Below the pieces are notes generated by a model. It was given only the letters and a program-made list of their open reading frames with translations, did no database searches and was not told where the DNA came from. Source: Deltaproteobacteria bacterium (lineage in GTDB: Bacteria; Myxococcota; B64-G9). Taken from it: a DNA stretch of 47,188 nt. Each line of letters begins with the position of its first letter. The stretch's first letter is position 1. Of this stretch, positions 40,669-47,188 are shown one piece after another. Position numbers and translations under genes: made by a program. Location of the stretch: assembly GCA_030622135.1 (NCBI GenBank), contig JAUXGL010000008.1:1-47188 (forward strand), given 5' to 3'.

Positions 40669-42024
40669 ATGCGAACCGGGAGTAAGCTCTGTCCCCTGCT
40701 CTTGGTGGTCTTGGCGCTGGCGCCCGCGGCGGCGTGGCCGCACGCCCAATACCGTCCCTTCTCCACCAACCGCTTCACCGAGATCTCCTTCGATTACGAC
40801 AGCGTGTGCCTTGCATACACCGTCACCGTGGGCGACATTCCCGCCCAGCGGCTCAAGCTTCGCGCGGACGACGACCGCGACGGAGTGCTGACCGCGCGGG
40901 AGATTGTACCGCTGGGCGTCTGGATGCACGAGTTGCTCGCCGACGGCCTCACCATAGAGCTGGACGGCCGGGCGATCGAAGTGGATCCGGGGACCGCGAA
41001 GATCGAGATGCTCTCGAAGAAGGTCATGTACGGGCCGATGCGCTTCCGGTTCCGCTGGCGGGTCGGCTGCTCCCCCGGCCGGCACCGGCTTCTCTACCAC
41101 GATCGGTCCCGGCTGCCCGCCATCGAACAGACCGAGGTTTTCGTCCGACCGGAACCGGGGATGCGGCTGGTTTCCGTATCTAGGCTTCCCCGGGACCGCA
41201 ACAGCACGTCCCGGATGTTCTGGGAAAGCGGGGCGGCGCCCGGACCGGTTTCGGTCCGCTTCGAGTTGGCCAACGAAGGCTCTGGAGAAGACCATCCGAA
41301 CATCACCGCCCTGGAGGACGACGCCGAACCGCTGAAAAGAGCGTTGGCCGATCAGCGGCTGGGGTTCTGGGAACTGCTGGCCATCATCGGATTCTCTTTC
41401 TTGCTGGGCGCGATGCACGCGCTCGCTCCGGGTCACGGCAAGACGCTGGTGGCGGCCTACCTGGTGGGCAGCCAGGGGAAGCTGCGCCACGCGGTGCTTC
41501 TGGGATTGATCGTCACGGTTACCCACGTGCTTTCCGTGGTGATATTGGGGCTGGTGGCGCTCTGGGCAACGCAGGAGGTGGTGCCCGAGAGGGTGGGGCC
41601 GTGGATCCGGCTGGCGGCGGGGGGGTTGGTGGTGGGGATGGGGGTGTGGATGACCATAAGCAGGCTGCGGAAAAAAGCCGTCCACGACCACGTCCACGTC
41701 CACGAGGTGAAGTGGACGGAGCTGGTTGGGTTGGGGGTGACCGGGGGAATGGTGCCTTGTCTTTCGGCAACGGTGGTACTGTTGTTCGCGATCTACGTGG
41801 GCAGGATCCTCATGGGGCTTTTTTTGATTGCGGCGTTCAGCCTGGGGATGGCGGCGACGTTGATCGTCTTGGGAATGCTGGTGGTAACCGGACGGGCTCT
41901 GGTGGCGCGGTGGTCGTCCGACAAGAAAGGCAAGAAGTGGCTGGAGATCCTGCCGGTCTTGAGTGCCGGGGTTGTTACGGCGATCGGATTGGCGATGGCG
42001 ATCTCGGCCGCCCTGCGGTTGTGA
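40669..42024 (+). CDS. NicO/RcnA-type nickel/cobalt transporter with periplasmic domain
   Basis: A 451-residue membrane protein with a signal peptide (cleavage near AAAWP-HAQ) and a beta-rich periplasmic domain (about 25-215) that contains an EF-hand-like loop DDDRDGVLTAREI. Six or more transmembrane helices follow from about 235. The NicO signature HALAPGHGKTLVAAYLVGS and the second helix motif GLIVTVTHVLSVV are present, and the cytoplasmic loop is histidine-rich (HDHVHVHE). It could import or export nickel/cobalt; divergence from nikR suggests nickel uptake. It is followed after 22 bp by a FadL/OmpP1-like barrel gene. Confidence 0.85.
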   Translation: MRTGSKLCPLLLVVLALAPAAAWPHAQYRPFSTNRFTEISFDYDSVCLAYTVTVGDIPAQRLKLRADDDRDGVLTAREIVPLGVWMHELLADGLTIELDGRAIEVDPGTAKIEMLSKKVMYGPMRFRFRWRVGCSPGRHRLLYHDRSRLPAIEQTEVFVRPEPGMRLVSVSRLPRDRNSTSRMFWESGAAPGPVSVRFELANEGSGEDHPNITALEDDAEPLKRALADQRLGFWELLAIIGFSFLLGAMHALAPGHGKTLVAAYLVGSQGKLRHAVLLGLIVTVTHVLSVVILGLVALWATQEVVPERVGPWIRLAAGGLVVGMGVWMTISRLRKKAVHDHVHVHEVKWTELVGLGVTGGMVPCLSATVVLLFAIYVGRILMGLFLIAAFSLGMAATLIVLGMLVVTGRALVARWSSDKKGKKWLEILPVLSAGVVTAIGLAMAISAALRL

Positions 42025-42046
42025 TGGCGACTCTGGGAGATACGAT

Positions 42047-43405
42047 ATGAAATCATGGCGACTTTGGGTAGGGCTGCTGGTGTTTCTTCTGCCGGCCGCG
42101 GCCTTTGCCGATGACGTTCATTACCAGGACTTCATCGTGGGGGATCAGGCGGTGGGACTGGGGGGCGCCTACACGGCCATCGCGGCGGATCCGTCGGGGC
42201 TGTGGTACAACCCCGCGGGCATCGTGGACGTGCACAGCACCTCGTTGAGCCTGTCGGCCAACCTGTACGGCATCCAGGACGCCAGCGTGGGAAAAAAGGA
42301 AACCATCCTCCCAGAGGATCCCATTTCCAAGCTCTCGGTAGTGCCGTCCTCGGCCGGGTTCGTCCAGGCCCTGGGCCGGACCGACATGCATGGAAAAAGA
42401 CCCTTCGCCTTCGGGGTGAGCTTCATAGTCCCAAGCTACCGCAAGTTCTCCTCCTCGGAGGAGGGCACCTCGCAGGACCCGGTCATCGGGACCTACCGCC
42501 ACGGATACCACCGCGCGTTCGAGGACCAGACGCTGTGGGTCTCGATCGGCGGCGCCATGCGCCTGCACCAACGACTGAGCGTCGGCGCGGCGGTGGTATT
42601 GATCCACCGCTCGGTGCAGGACGCGGCCTCCTCGTTCGTGGCCACGGGTTTCGACGGCACCGAGTACCTGCGCTACCGCAGCGCCATGATGGATCTGAAC
42701 TTCTCCAACGACAGCCTGCTCTTGGCCGTGGGCCTGAAGCTCAAGCTTTCCGAGCGCCTCTTCTTCGGCGCCATGGTGCGCAGCCCCTCCGTCACGATCT
42801 ATTCCTCGGGCAACATGCGCTTCGCCCGTTCCCAGTCGGACGGAGCCGGGCAGAGCGGTTTCCTCCCCACCCCGGAGGAGATCGAAGTCAAATCCCAGAG
42901 TCAGATCTGGGGCGAGGGCCGGGCGGGCATCGCCTACGTAATCCCCAAGATCCTGATCCTGTCCGCCGACGTGAGCGTGCACATGCCCACCGCATACACC
43001 CTGGTGGAGGTGGATAATCCGCAAGCCCGCAACGCGTTGCTGATCGCGCCCGAGGTAAACCGCAACCCGGTCATCAACGGCAACCTGGGGGCCGAGGTCC
43101 AATTTCTCAAGCGCTTCACACTGGGCGTGGGGGTCTTCTCCAACTTCTCCTCGGCCAAGACCATCGGCGATCCCACCAGGCCCGCCCCGGCCCGGGTGCA
43201 CATGCTGGGCGGCACCCTGGCTGTGGGGATCTTCTCCGAGCACACCATCACCCGCATCGGTATGACCTACGCCCAGGGCTCCGGCTCGGACGTGATCCCG
43301 GTCAACAACCCCGACCAACTGGCCCTGGACGCCCAGCAGTTCATCAAGGTGGACCTGACCCAGTCGTACGCCTATTTCTTCCTGGCGAGTACCTTCAGAT
43401 ATTAA
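42047..43405 (+). CDS. OmpP1/FadL-family outer-membrane barrel
   Basis: A 452-residue protein with a signal peptide (MKSWRLWVGLLVFLLPAAAF, cleavage near AFA). The N-terminal hatch motif GLGGAYTAIAADPSGLWYNPAG and downstream strands are typical of FadL/OmpP1/TodX. The C-terminus ends FFLASTFRY with an aromatic anchor. GGGAG lies 7 nt before ATG 42047. FadL barrels bring hydrophobic molecules across the outer membrane, but position right after a nickel transporter raises the chance of a metal-chelate role. Substrate unknown. Confidence 0.88.
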   Translation: MKSWRLWVGLLVFLLPAAAFADDVHYQDFIVGDQAVGLGGAYTAIAADPSGLWYNPAGIVDVHSTSLSLSANLYGIQDASVGKKETILPEDPISKLSVVPSSAGFVQALGRTDMHGKRPFAFGVSFIVPSYRKFSSSEEGTSQDPVIGTYRHGYHRAFEDQTLWVSIGGAMRLHQRLSVGAAVVLIHRSVQDAASSFVATGFDGTEYLRYRSAMMDLNFSNDSLLLAVGLKLKLSERLFFGAMVRSPSVTIYSSGNMRFARSQSDGAGQSGFLPTPEEIEVKSQSQIWGEGRAGIAYVIPKILILSADVSVHMPTAYTLVEVDNPQARNALLIAPEVNRNPVINGNLGAEVQFLKRFTLGVGVFSNFSSAKTIGDPTRPAPARVHMLGGTLAVGIFSEHTITRIGMTYAQGSGSDVIPVNNPDQLALDAQQFIKVDLTQSYAYFFLASTFRY

Positions 43406-43425
43406 CTCATTCGCACTCGCGTGCC

Positions 43426-43451
43426 CGTTCCCGGCAGGTTCTTCGGGAACG
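43426..43451. terminator. Stem-loop between convergent genes
   Basis: CGTTCCCG (43426-43433) and CGGGAACG (43444-43451) form a perfect 8-bp stem around a 10-nt loop. It lies between the ends of the FadL-like gene (43405) and serC (43480). No long T-run follows on either strand, so it may be a weak bidirectional terminator. Confidence 0.5.
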
Positions 43452-43479
43452 CGAACGGGTGCATGAGCGGGAACGAGGT

Positions 43480-44565
43480 CTACCCGTTCTTCTTGGCGAA
43501 GGCCCGCATGAAATCGGAAAGCGCCCGGGCGCCTTCTATGGGCATGGCGTTGTACATGGAGGCCCGGCATCCGCCCACGCTGCGGTGGCCCTTCAGCCCA
43601 CCCATCCCCTGGTCGGCCGCCGCCTGGATGAATCGTGCCTCCAGCTCCTCCGAGCCAAGGCGGAAAACCACATTCATCTTCGAGCGGTTCTTTTCGAGCA
43701 CCGGGCTCTTGTAGAACCCGTCAGACTCGTCGATGGCGTCGTACACAAGTGCCGAGCGCTCCCGGGCCCACCTCTCGGCGGCCTGGATCCCGCCGTTCTC
43801 CTCGACCCACTCCAGGGTGAGCTTCATCAGGTAAACGGCGAACACCGGCGGGGTGTTGTAGAGCGAGTCCTTCTTGGCGTGGGTGCGATAGCTCAGATAG
43901 GCGGTGAGATCTTCCGCGCACCGATCCAGAATGTCGTCGCGGATGGCGACTACGGTCACCCCGGAGGGGCCCAGGTTCTTCTGGGCTCCGGCGTAGATGA
44001 TCCCGAACTTGTCGACCGGCAGTCGGCGGCTGAGGATGTCCGAGGACATGTCGCAGACGATGGGCACCCCGCCGGTCTCGGGCCAGTCGCGCCACTGGAT
44101 GCCCCCGATGGTTTCGTTGGAAGTCATGTGCAGATAGGCAGCCCGTGGATCCGGCCGCAACTCGTCGGGCTCGGGAAGGGAGGCATAGTTGTCGGCCTCC
44201 CCGTCGAAGACCACGTTTACCTTCCCAACCTTCCGGGCATCGGCGTAGGCCTTCTTGGCCCAGGCGCCGGAAAGGACGTAGTCGCAGCTCTTGCCCCCAT
44301 GCAACAGATTCAGCGGAACCATGGAAAACTGCAGGGTGGTCCCGCCACCGAGGAAGAGCAGCTTGAAATTCTTAGGCACTCCCTGCAGTTTTTTAAACAG
44401 CTCCATGGCCTCCTTATGAACCTGGCTGTACTCGGGACTGCGGTGGCTCATCTCCAAGATGGACATGCCCTTCTGCCGATAGTCGGTAAGCTCCCGGCCG
44501 GCTCTTTCAAGCACCGGCAGCGGCAGCGTCGCCGGCCCCGGATTGAAGTTGTAGATCCGACTCAT
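43480..44565 (-). CDS. serC: Phosphoserine aminotransferase
   Basis: SerC converts 3-phosphohydroxypyruvate and glutamate to phosphoserine in serine biosynthesis. The 361 residues show MSRIYNFNPGPATLPLPVLE at the start, HRSPEYSQVHKEA, LFLGGGTTLQFSMVPLN, and the PLP signature YAGAQKNLGPSGVTVV with lysine K196. GGAGG lies 5 nt before the ATG. It follows the DUF1015 gene with a 10-bp gap. The length and motifs are those of typical SerC. No serA is in the window. Confidence 0.97.
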   Translation of the reverse strand: MSRIYNFNPGPATLPLPVLERAGRELTDYRQKGMSILEMSHRSPEYSQVHKEAMELFKKLQGVPKNFKLLFLGGGTTLQFSMVPLNLLHGGKSCDYVLSGAWAKKAYADARKVGKVNVVFDGEADNYASLPEPDELRPDPRAAYLHMTSNETIGGIQWRDWPETGGVPIVCDMSSDILSRRLPVDKFGIIYAGAQKNLGPSGVTVVAIRDDILDRCAEDLTAYLSYRTHAKKDSLYNTPPVFAVYLMKLTLEWVEENGGIQAAERWARERSALVYDAIDESDGFYKSPVLEKNRSKMNVVFRLGSEELEARFIQAAADQGMGGLKGHRSVGGCRASMYNAMPIEGARALSDFMRAFAKKNG

Positions 44566-44575
44566 GCTCTCCTCC

Positions 44576-45799
44576 TTATTCGATGCTCATGACCACCATC
44601 CCGGAACGCAGCTTGGGTTCGAACCAGGTCGACTTGGGCGGCAGAGTCTCACCCGAGTCGGCCACGGCCATCAGCTGCTCCACACCTAAAGGATGCAGCG
44701 CAAATGCCAGGCGCATATCGTCCCGGCACCTTCTTTCCAACTCGGCGATCCCCCGCCCGCCTCCGACGAAATCAATGCGCGCGTGCGTGCGCGGATCGGC
44801 TATGCCCAGCACCGGGCCCAGGAGCTTCTCCTGCAGGCTGGAAGCATCCAGCCCGGGGAGCGGACTTTCTTCCCGCGCCTCGATCCGGTACCAGTTGCCG
44901 TCGAGCAGCATCCCGAACCGGCCCGGGCCGCCGGGCTCGGGCACGTCGGTGGGCTCGACCCGGAAGTCCTCGATGACCCGCAGCATGAAGCTCTCCGGCT
45001 CCAACTCCCCCAGGTCCTTCACCATCCGGTGATAGCCCAGGATACGCATCTCGTCGTGGGGAAAGGCCACCGCCAGGAAACAATTGTACGGCTCCGACCC
45101 GGTATGCTGGGGATTGCCCGCCTGCAAAGCCTGCCGGACCCGGCCGGCAGAAGCGGCCCGGTGGTGGCCATCGGCTATGTACAGGGACTCGACCGCCAAA
45201 AAGGCCGAGTAAAGGCGTTCGATATCGCCGGGCGCCGACACCACCCACAGCGCGTGCTCCACTGAGTCTTCGGCTTCGAAGTCGCACGCCGGTTCGGCGG
45301 CCGTGCAGATCCCCCGGACCAGATCCTCGATCTCCTCACGGGCGCGGTAGGTCAAGAGCACCGGCCCGGTGTTGGCCTTCAGGGCCATCACGTGCCGGGT
45401 CCGGTCGTCCTCCTTGTCCGGCCGGGTATGCTCGTGCCGCTTGATTCGGCCATCTTGATACTCGTCCAGGCTGGCGCCGATCACCAGGCCGTGCTGAACG
45501 TGCTCGCCCACGGTCAAGCGGTACACGTAGAAACACTCGGTCTCATCGCGGGCCAGCACGCCGGCTTCGATCATCTGGTTCAAGTTTTCTCGGGCGCGCC
45601 GGTAGACCAAATCACCGTGGGGATCCGCACCGGGATCCATGTCGATCTCCGACCGAATCACCTTGAGGAAGCTGTGCGGATTGCCCCGGGCCAGCGCCCG
45701 GGCCTCTTCGGTGGTGACGACGTCGTAGGGGGGACTGGCCACCCTGGAAACCAGCTCCGGCCTGGGCCGCAGGCCCCGAAATGGTCTTACATCCGCCAT
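44576..45799 (-). CDS. DUF1015-family protein
   Basis: A 407-residue protein of the DUF1015 family (MADVRPFRGLRPRPELVSRV, ASPPYDVVTTEEARALARGN, then FLKVIRSEID, and the central YIADGHHRAAS motif). The function of the family is not proved. It is often encoded beside serine-biosynthesis genes, as here next to serC. The conserved ADGHHR and RHEHTRPDKE motifs suggest a metal- or phosphate-binding site. GGGAGGG 5 nt before ATG 45799 sets the start; the frame upstream of it is non-coding. It diverges from the Smr-domain gene across 73 bp. Confidence 0.9.
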   Translation of the reverse strand: MADVRPFRGLRPRPELVSRVASPPYDVVTTEEARALARGNPHSFLKVIRSEIDMDPGADPHGDLVYRRARENLNQMIEAGVLARDETECFYVYRLTVGEHVQHGLVIGASLDEYQDGRIKRHEHTRPDKEDDRTRHVMALKANTGPVLLTYRAREEIEDLVRGICTAAEPACDFEAEDSVEHALWVVSAPGDIERLYSAFLAVESLYIADGHHRAASAGRVRQALQAGNPQHTGSEPYNCFLAVAFPHDEMRILGYHRMVKDLGELEPESFMLRVIEDFRVEPTDVPEPGGPGRFGMLLDGNWYRIEAREESPLPGLDASSLQEKLLGPVLGIADPRTHARIDFVGGGRGIAELERRCRDDMRLAFALHPLGVEQLMAVADSGETLPPKSTWFEPKLRSGMVVMSIE

Positions 45800-45872
45800 G
45801 CCACCCTCCCGGTATTCTCCACATATGAAACCCAAGGGTGCAATGGCAAGGTTTTTTTTGTATGCTGCCCGA

Positions 45873-46160
45873 ATGAACGAGCCCGGCCCGGTCGAGATCC
45901 CCATCGATGGAACCCTGGACCTACACACCTTCCACCCCCGCGAAGTGAAGGAGCTGGTACCCGACTACCTGCAGGAATGCCGGCGGCGGGGAATCCTCTC
46001 GGTGCGCATCGTCCACGGTAAGGGCACCGGACAACTGCGAAAGAAGGTCCACTCCGTTCTGAAGAAACTCCCATATGTATCCGACTTCCAGCCGGGGGAA
46101 CTGGGATCCGGCTCCTGGGGCGCCACGCTGGTAACGCTGATATCGGAAGAGAAAGACTGA
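45873..46160 (+). CDS. Smr-domain protein
   Basis: A 95-residue protein that is essentially a single Smr domain: LDLHTFHPREVKELVPDYLQ, RIVHGKGTGQLRKKV, and a C-terminal GSWGATLVTL. The LDLHxF and HGKGTGxLR motifs are the catalytic and binding loops of the domain found at the C-terminus of MutS2 and in small endonucleases. It is short and stand-alone, with no MutS part. ATG 45873 is favoured because it begins the domain-proximal part; an in-frame ATG at 45798 would overlap the start of the divergent DUF1015 gene. Confidence 0.85.
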   Translation: MNEPGPVEIPIDGTLDLHTFHPREVKELVPDYLQECRRRGILSVRIVHGKGTGQLRKKVHSVLKKLPYVSDFQPGELGSGSWGATLVTLISEEKD

Positions 46161-46232
46161 ACTCAGAGGCCGCGTACGAATCGGCCGCTCGGGAGTGGTT
46201 TACCGAGGGTGGGATCGTTTTTACACCGGCTC

Positions 46233-46655
46233 TCAGCCCAGCTGATTGCGATACTCCTCGTCCGCAGCGTACATGGCGCGCACCACGTCAGGGATGGAAG
46301 TCACCTTGCGGGTTTTCAAGTTGAACATGACAAAGGTAATCAACACCTTGGAGGCAACCTCCAAGTCGGCCTTGATCATCTCCTGGGCGACCTGGGCCCG
46401 GATCCTCTCCATGGAGTGGAACCAGGTGCGCACGGTGATCTCTTCGTGCAAGCGGATCTCCTTTTGAAAGCTCAAATCGATGTGCAAAATCGCCGGCCCG
46501 ATCCCTTGCTCCTGGGCCCGCTTCACCGGATCGTCCCCACCGTCTTCGGCCCACTCCCACCGAGCCCACTCGAATATCTCCAGATAGGCCGCGTTGTTAA
46601 GGTGCCCGAAGGAGTCCACCTGGGTGGAGCGCACCTTGAATTTCGTCTCGTACAT
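46233..46655 (-). CDS. Hotdog-fold acyl-CoA thioesterase (4HBT/YbgC-like)
   Basis: A 140-residue hotdog protein. The motif DSFGHLNNAAYLEIFEWARW matches the D-x-x-G-H-x-N-N-x-x-Y active-site signature of 4-hydroxybenzoyl-CoA thioesterase/YbgC/FadM enzymes. LHIDLSFQKEIRLHEEITVR is the typical central strand region. It hydrolyses acyl-CoA; the chain type is not evident. The start is ATG 46655, close behind GGAGG. It lies in the same direction as the HdrB-like gene upstream, 148 bp away, and converges on the Smr gene. Confidence 0.9.
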   Translation of the reverse strand: MYETKFKVRSTQVDSFGHLNNAAYLEIFEWARWEWAEDGGDDPVKRAQEQGIGPAILHIDLSFQKEIRLHEEITVRTWFHSMERIRAQVAQEMIKADLEVASKVLITFVMFNLKTRKVTSIPDVVRAMYAADEEYRNQLG

Positions 46656-46803
46656 GAAGCCTCCGTATAAATCCGCAGAATATTTACAGGCAAACACCCA
46701 TCATAGGTCCTTTTCGACCATTTCGACGAAAAAACTCGACCTTTACGTCTTTGGGGGTTGGCCAGTCCGGAATCCGTACACGGTGTACGGATCCCGGGCA
46801 CCC

Positions 46804-47188
46804 TTAGAACTTGGCGGTGATTTTGTCGCGGGGGACGGAGCAAATGCTGGCTACCTGCTGGGGGTCGAAGCCCATGCACAGGGCTAGGAGCTGGTTGTAA
46901 TCGAAGCCTACCGGTTCGTGGGGGAACAGGGTGTGGCAGGGGTACTGGACTAAGGCGTAGACGCCGTCCAGCTTCTTACCGATGGTCTGGGATATTTTTT
47001 CGCAGCTCTCGGCTAAAGAGAGGTTCCAGCCGCTGACCGAGAGATAGGCTTCCTCGTCTCAACCATCCCCGAGGTGTGCGGATCGGTAGAGTTTCTTCCA
47101 GGGTTCTTTCGCCATTTTGAGGTAGTCGGCGACGGCGGCGCGGAGGGTGTTGGAGGCGAGCAGGGCGCAGTGCCGGCTCTCCTCGGGC
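46804..47188 (-). CDS. HdrB-like (CCG-domain) protein, C-terminal part with in-frame TGA
   Basis: The gene runs off the right edge. Read on the minus strand the visible 127 codons are continuous from SRHCALLASNTLRAAVADYL to CMGFDPQQVASICSVPRDKI and end in TAA at 46804. The part YALVQYPCHTLFPHEPVGFD followed by YNQLLALCMGFD resembles the C-terminus of HdrB/CCG heterodisulfide-reductase subunits, although the second cysteine of the usual C-P-x-C is missing. One TGA (47059-47061) interrupts the frame between LGDG and DEEAYLSVSGWN. Composition and similarity continue on both sides. It could be a pseudogene, a sequencing error or a selenocysteine codon. Confidence 0.55.

Noticed and set aside
42053..43570. 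505-codon frame on the minus strand
   Set aside because: It is antisense to the FadL-like gene, whose signal peptide, hatch motif and C-terminal barrel end are clear.
46188..46222. Intrinsic terminator between the Smr and thioesterase genes
   Set aside because: The stem is only 5 bp (CTCGG/CCGAG) and the T-run is 10 bp away, so it is not convincing.

Overview
The window is a GC-rich bacterial chromosome segment with dense, often overlapping genes. Several genes point to a Myxococcota-type (former deltaproteobacterial) organism: mglB and mglA, an AglRQS-type TolQ/TolR motor, an FHA/TonB-like GltG-type protein, and three TPR proteins that resemble GltC, GltD and GltE. Oxygen-sensitive enzymes (a 2-oxoacid:ferredoxin oxidoreductase with a flavin/Fe-S diaphorase, and a molybdopterin oxidoreductase) and nickel genes suggest anaerobic or facultative metabolism. 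No tRNA, rRNA, CRISPR array or intact transposase was recognised. All assignments come from reading motifs and gene context; no database search was run.

Layout. 1-3113 (+): mtnA, then rplU-rpmA-obg. 3093-5520: a small island (Phd/VapC-type toxin-antitoxin pair and an AT-richer lipoprotein hydrolase) bounded by two copies of an 80-86 bp palindromic repeat. 5499-8469 (-): three polysaccharide-related genes (outer-membrane barrel, Wza-like export lipoprotein, DegT aminotransferase). 8567-9130 (-): an unknown exported protein with its own promoter and a CRP-like site. 9322-28292 (-): a 19 kb block. It starts with mglB-mglA, then come a periplasmic coiled-coil protein, two large TPR proteins, a TPR lipoprotein, a small exported protein, TolQ, TolR, TolR, an FHA-TM-TonB-like protein, a cytoplasmic coiled-coil protein, a lone cyclic-nucleotide-binding domain and a giant exported propeller/Ig-repeat protein. 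I read this as a polarity switch, an energised inner-membrane motor and its envelope-spanning structural parts in one locus.

28755-34827 (+): porG-porD-porA-porB followed directly by NuoE-, NuoF- and NuoG/HoxU-like subunits, with no hydrogenase catalytic subunit. This suggests a 2-oxoacid oxidoreductase coupled to NAD(P). 34828-34936 holds a truncated Tat-signal remnant on the other strand. 35007-39940 (-): TPR membrane protein, exported unknown, YkgJ-like Cys-cluster protein, exported glutaredoxin-like lipoprotein and a molybdopterin oxidoreductase, tightly coupled.

39998-46655: nikR diverges from a NicO-type nickel transporter and a FadL/OmpP1-type barrel. Then come serC and a DUF1015 protein (-), an Smr-domain protein (+), a hotdog thioesterase (-), and at the right edge the C-terminal part of an HdrB-like protein that contains one in-frame TGA. 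Palindromic repeats of several kinds sit at gene ends and even over gene starts (1981-2079, 3093-3178, 5441-5520, 14762-14836, 20210-20344). A 115 bp direct repeat lies at both 1 and 39998.
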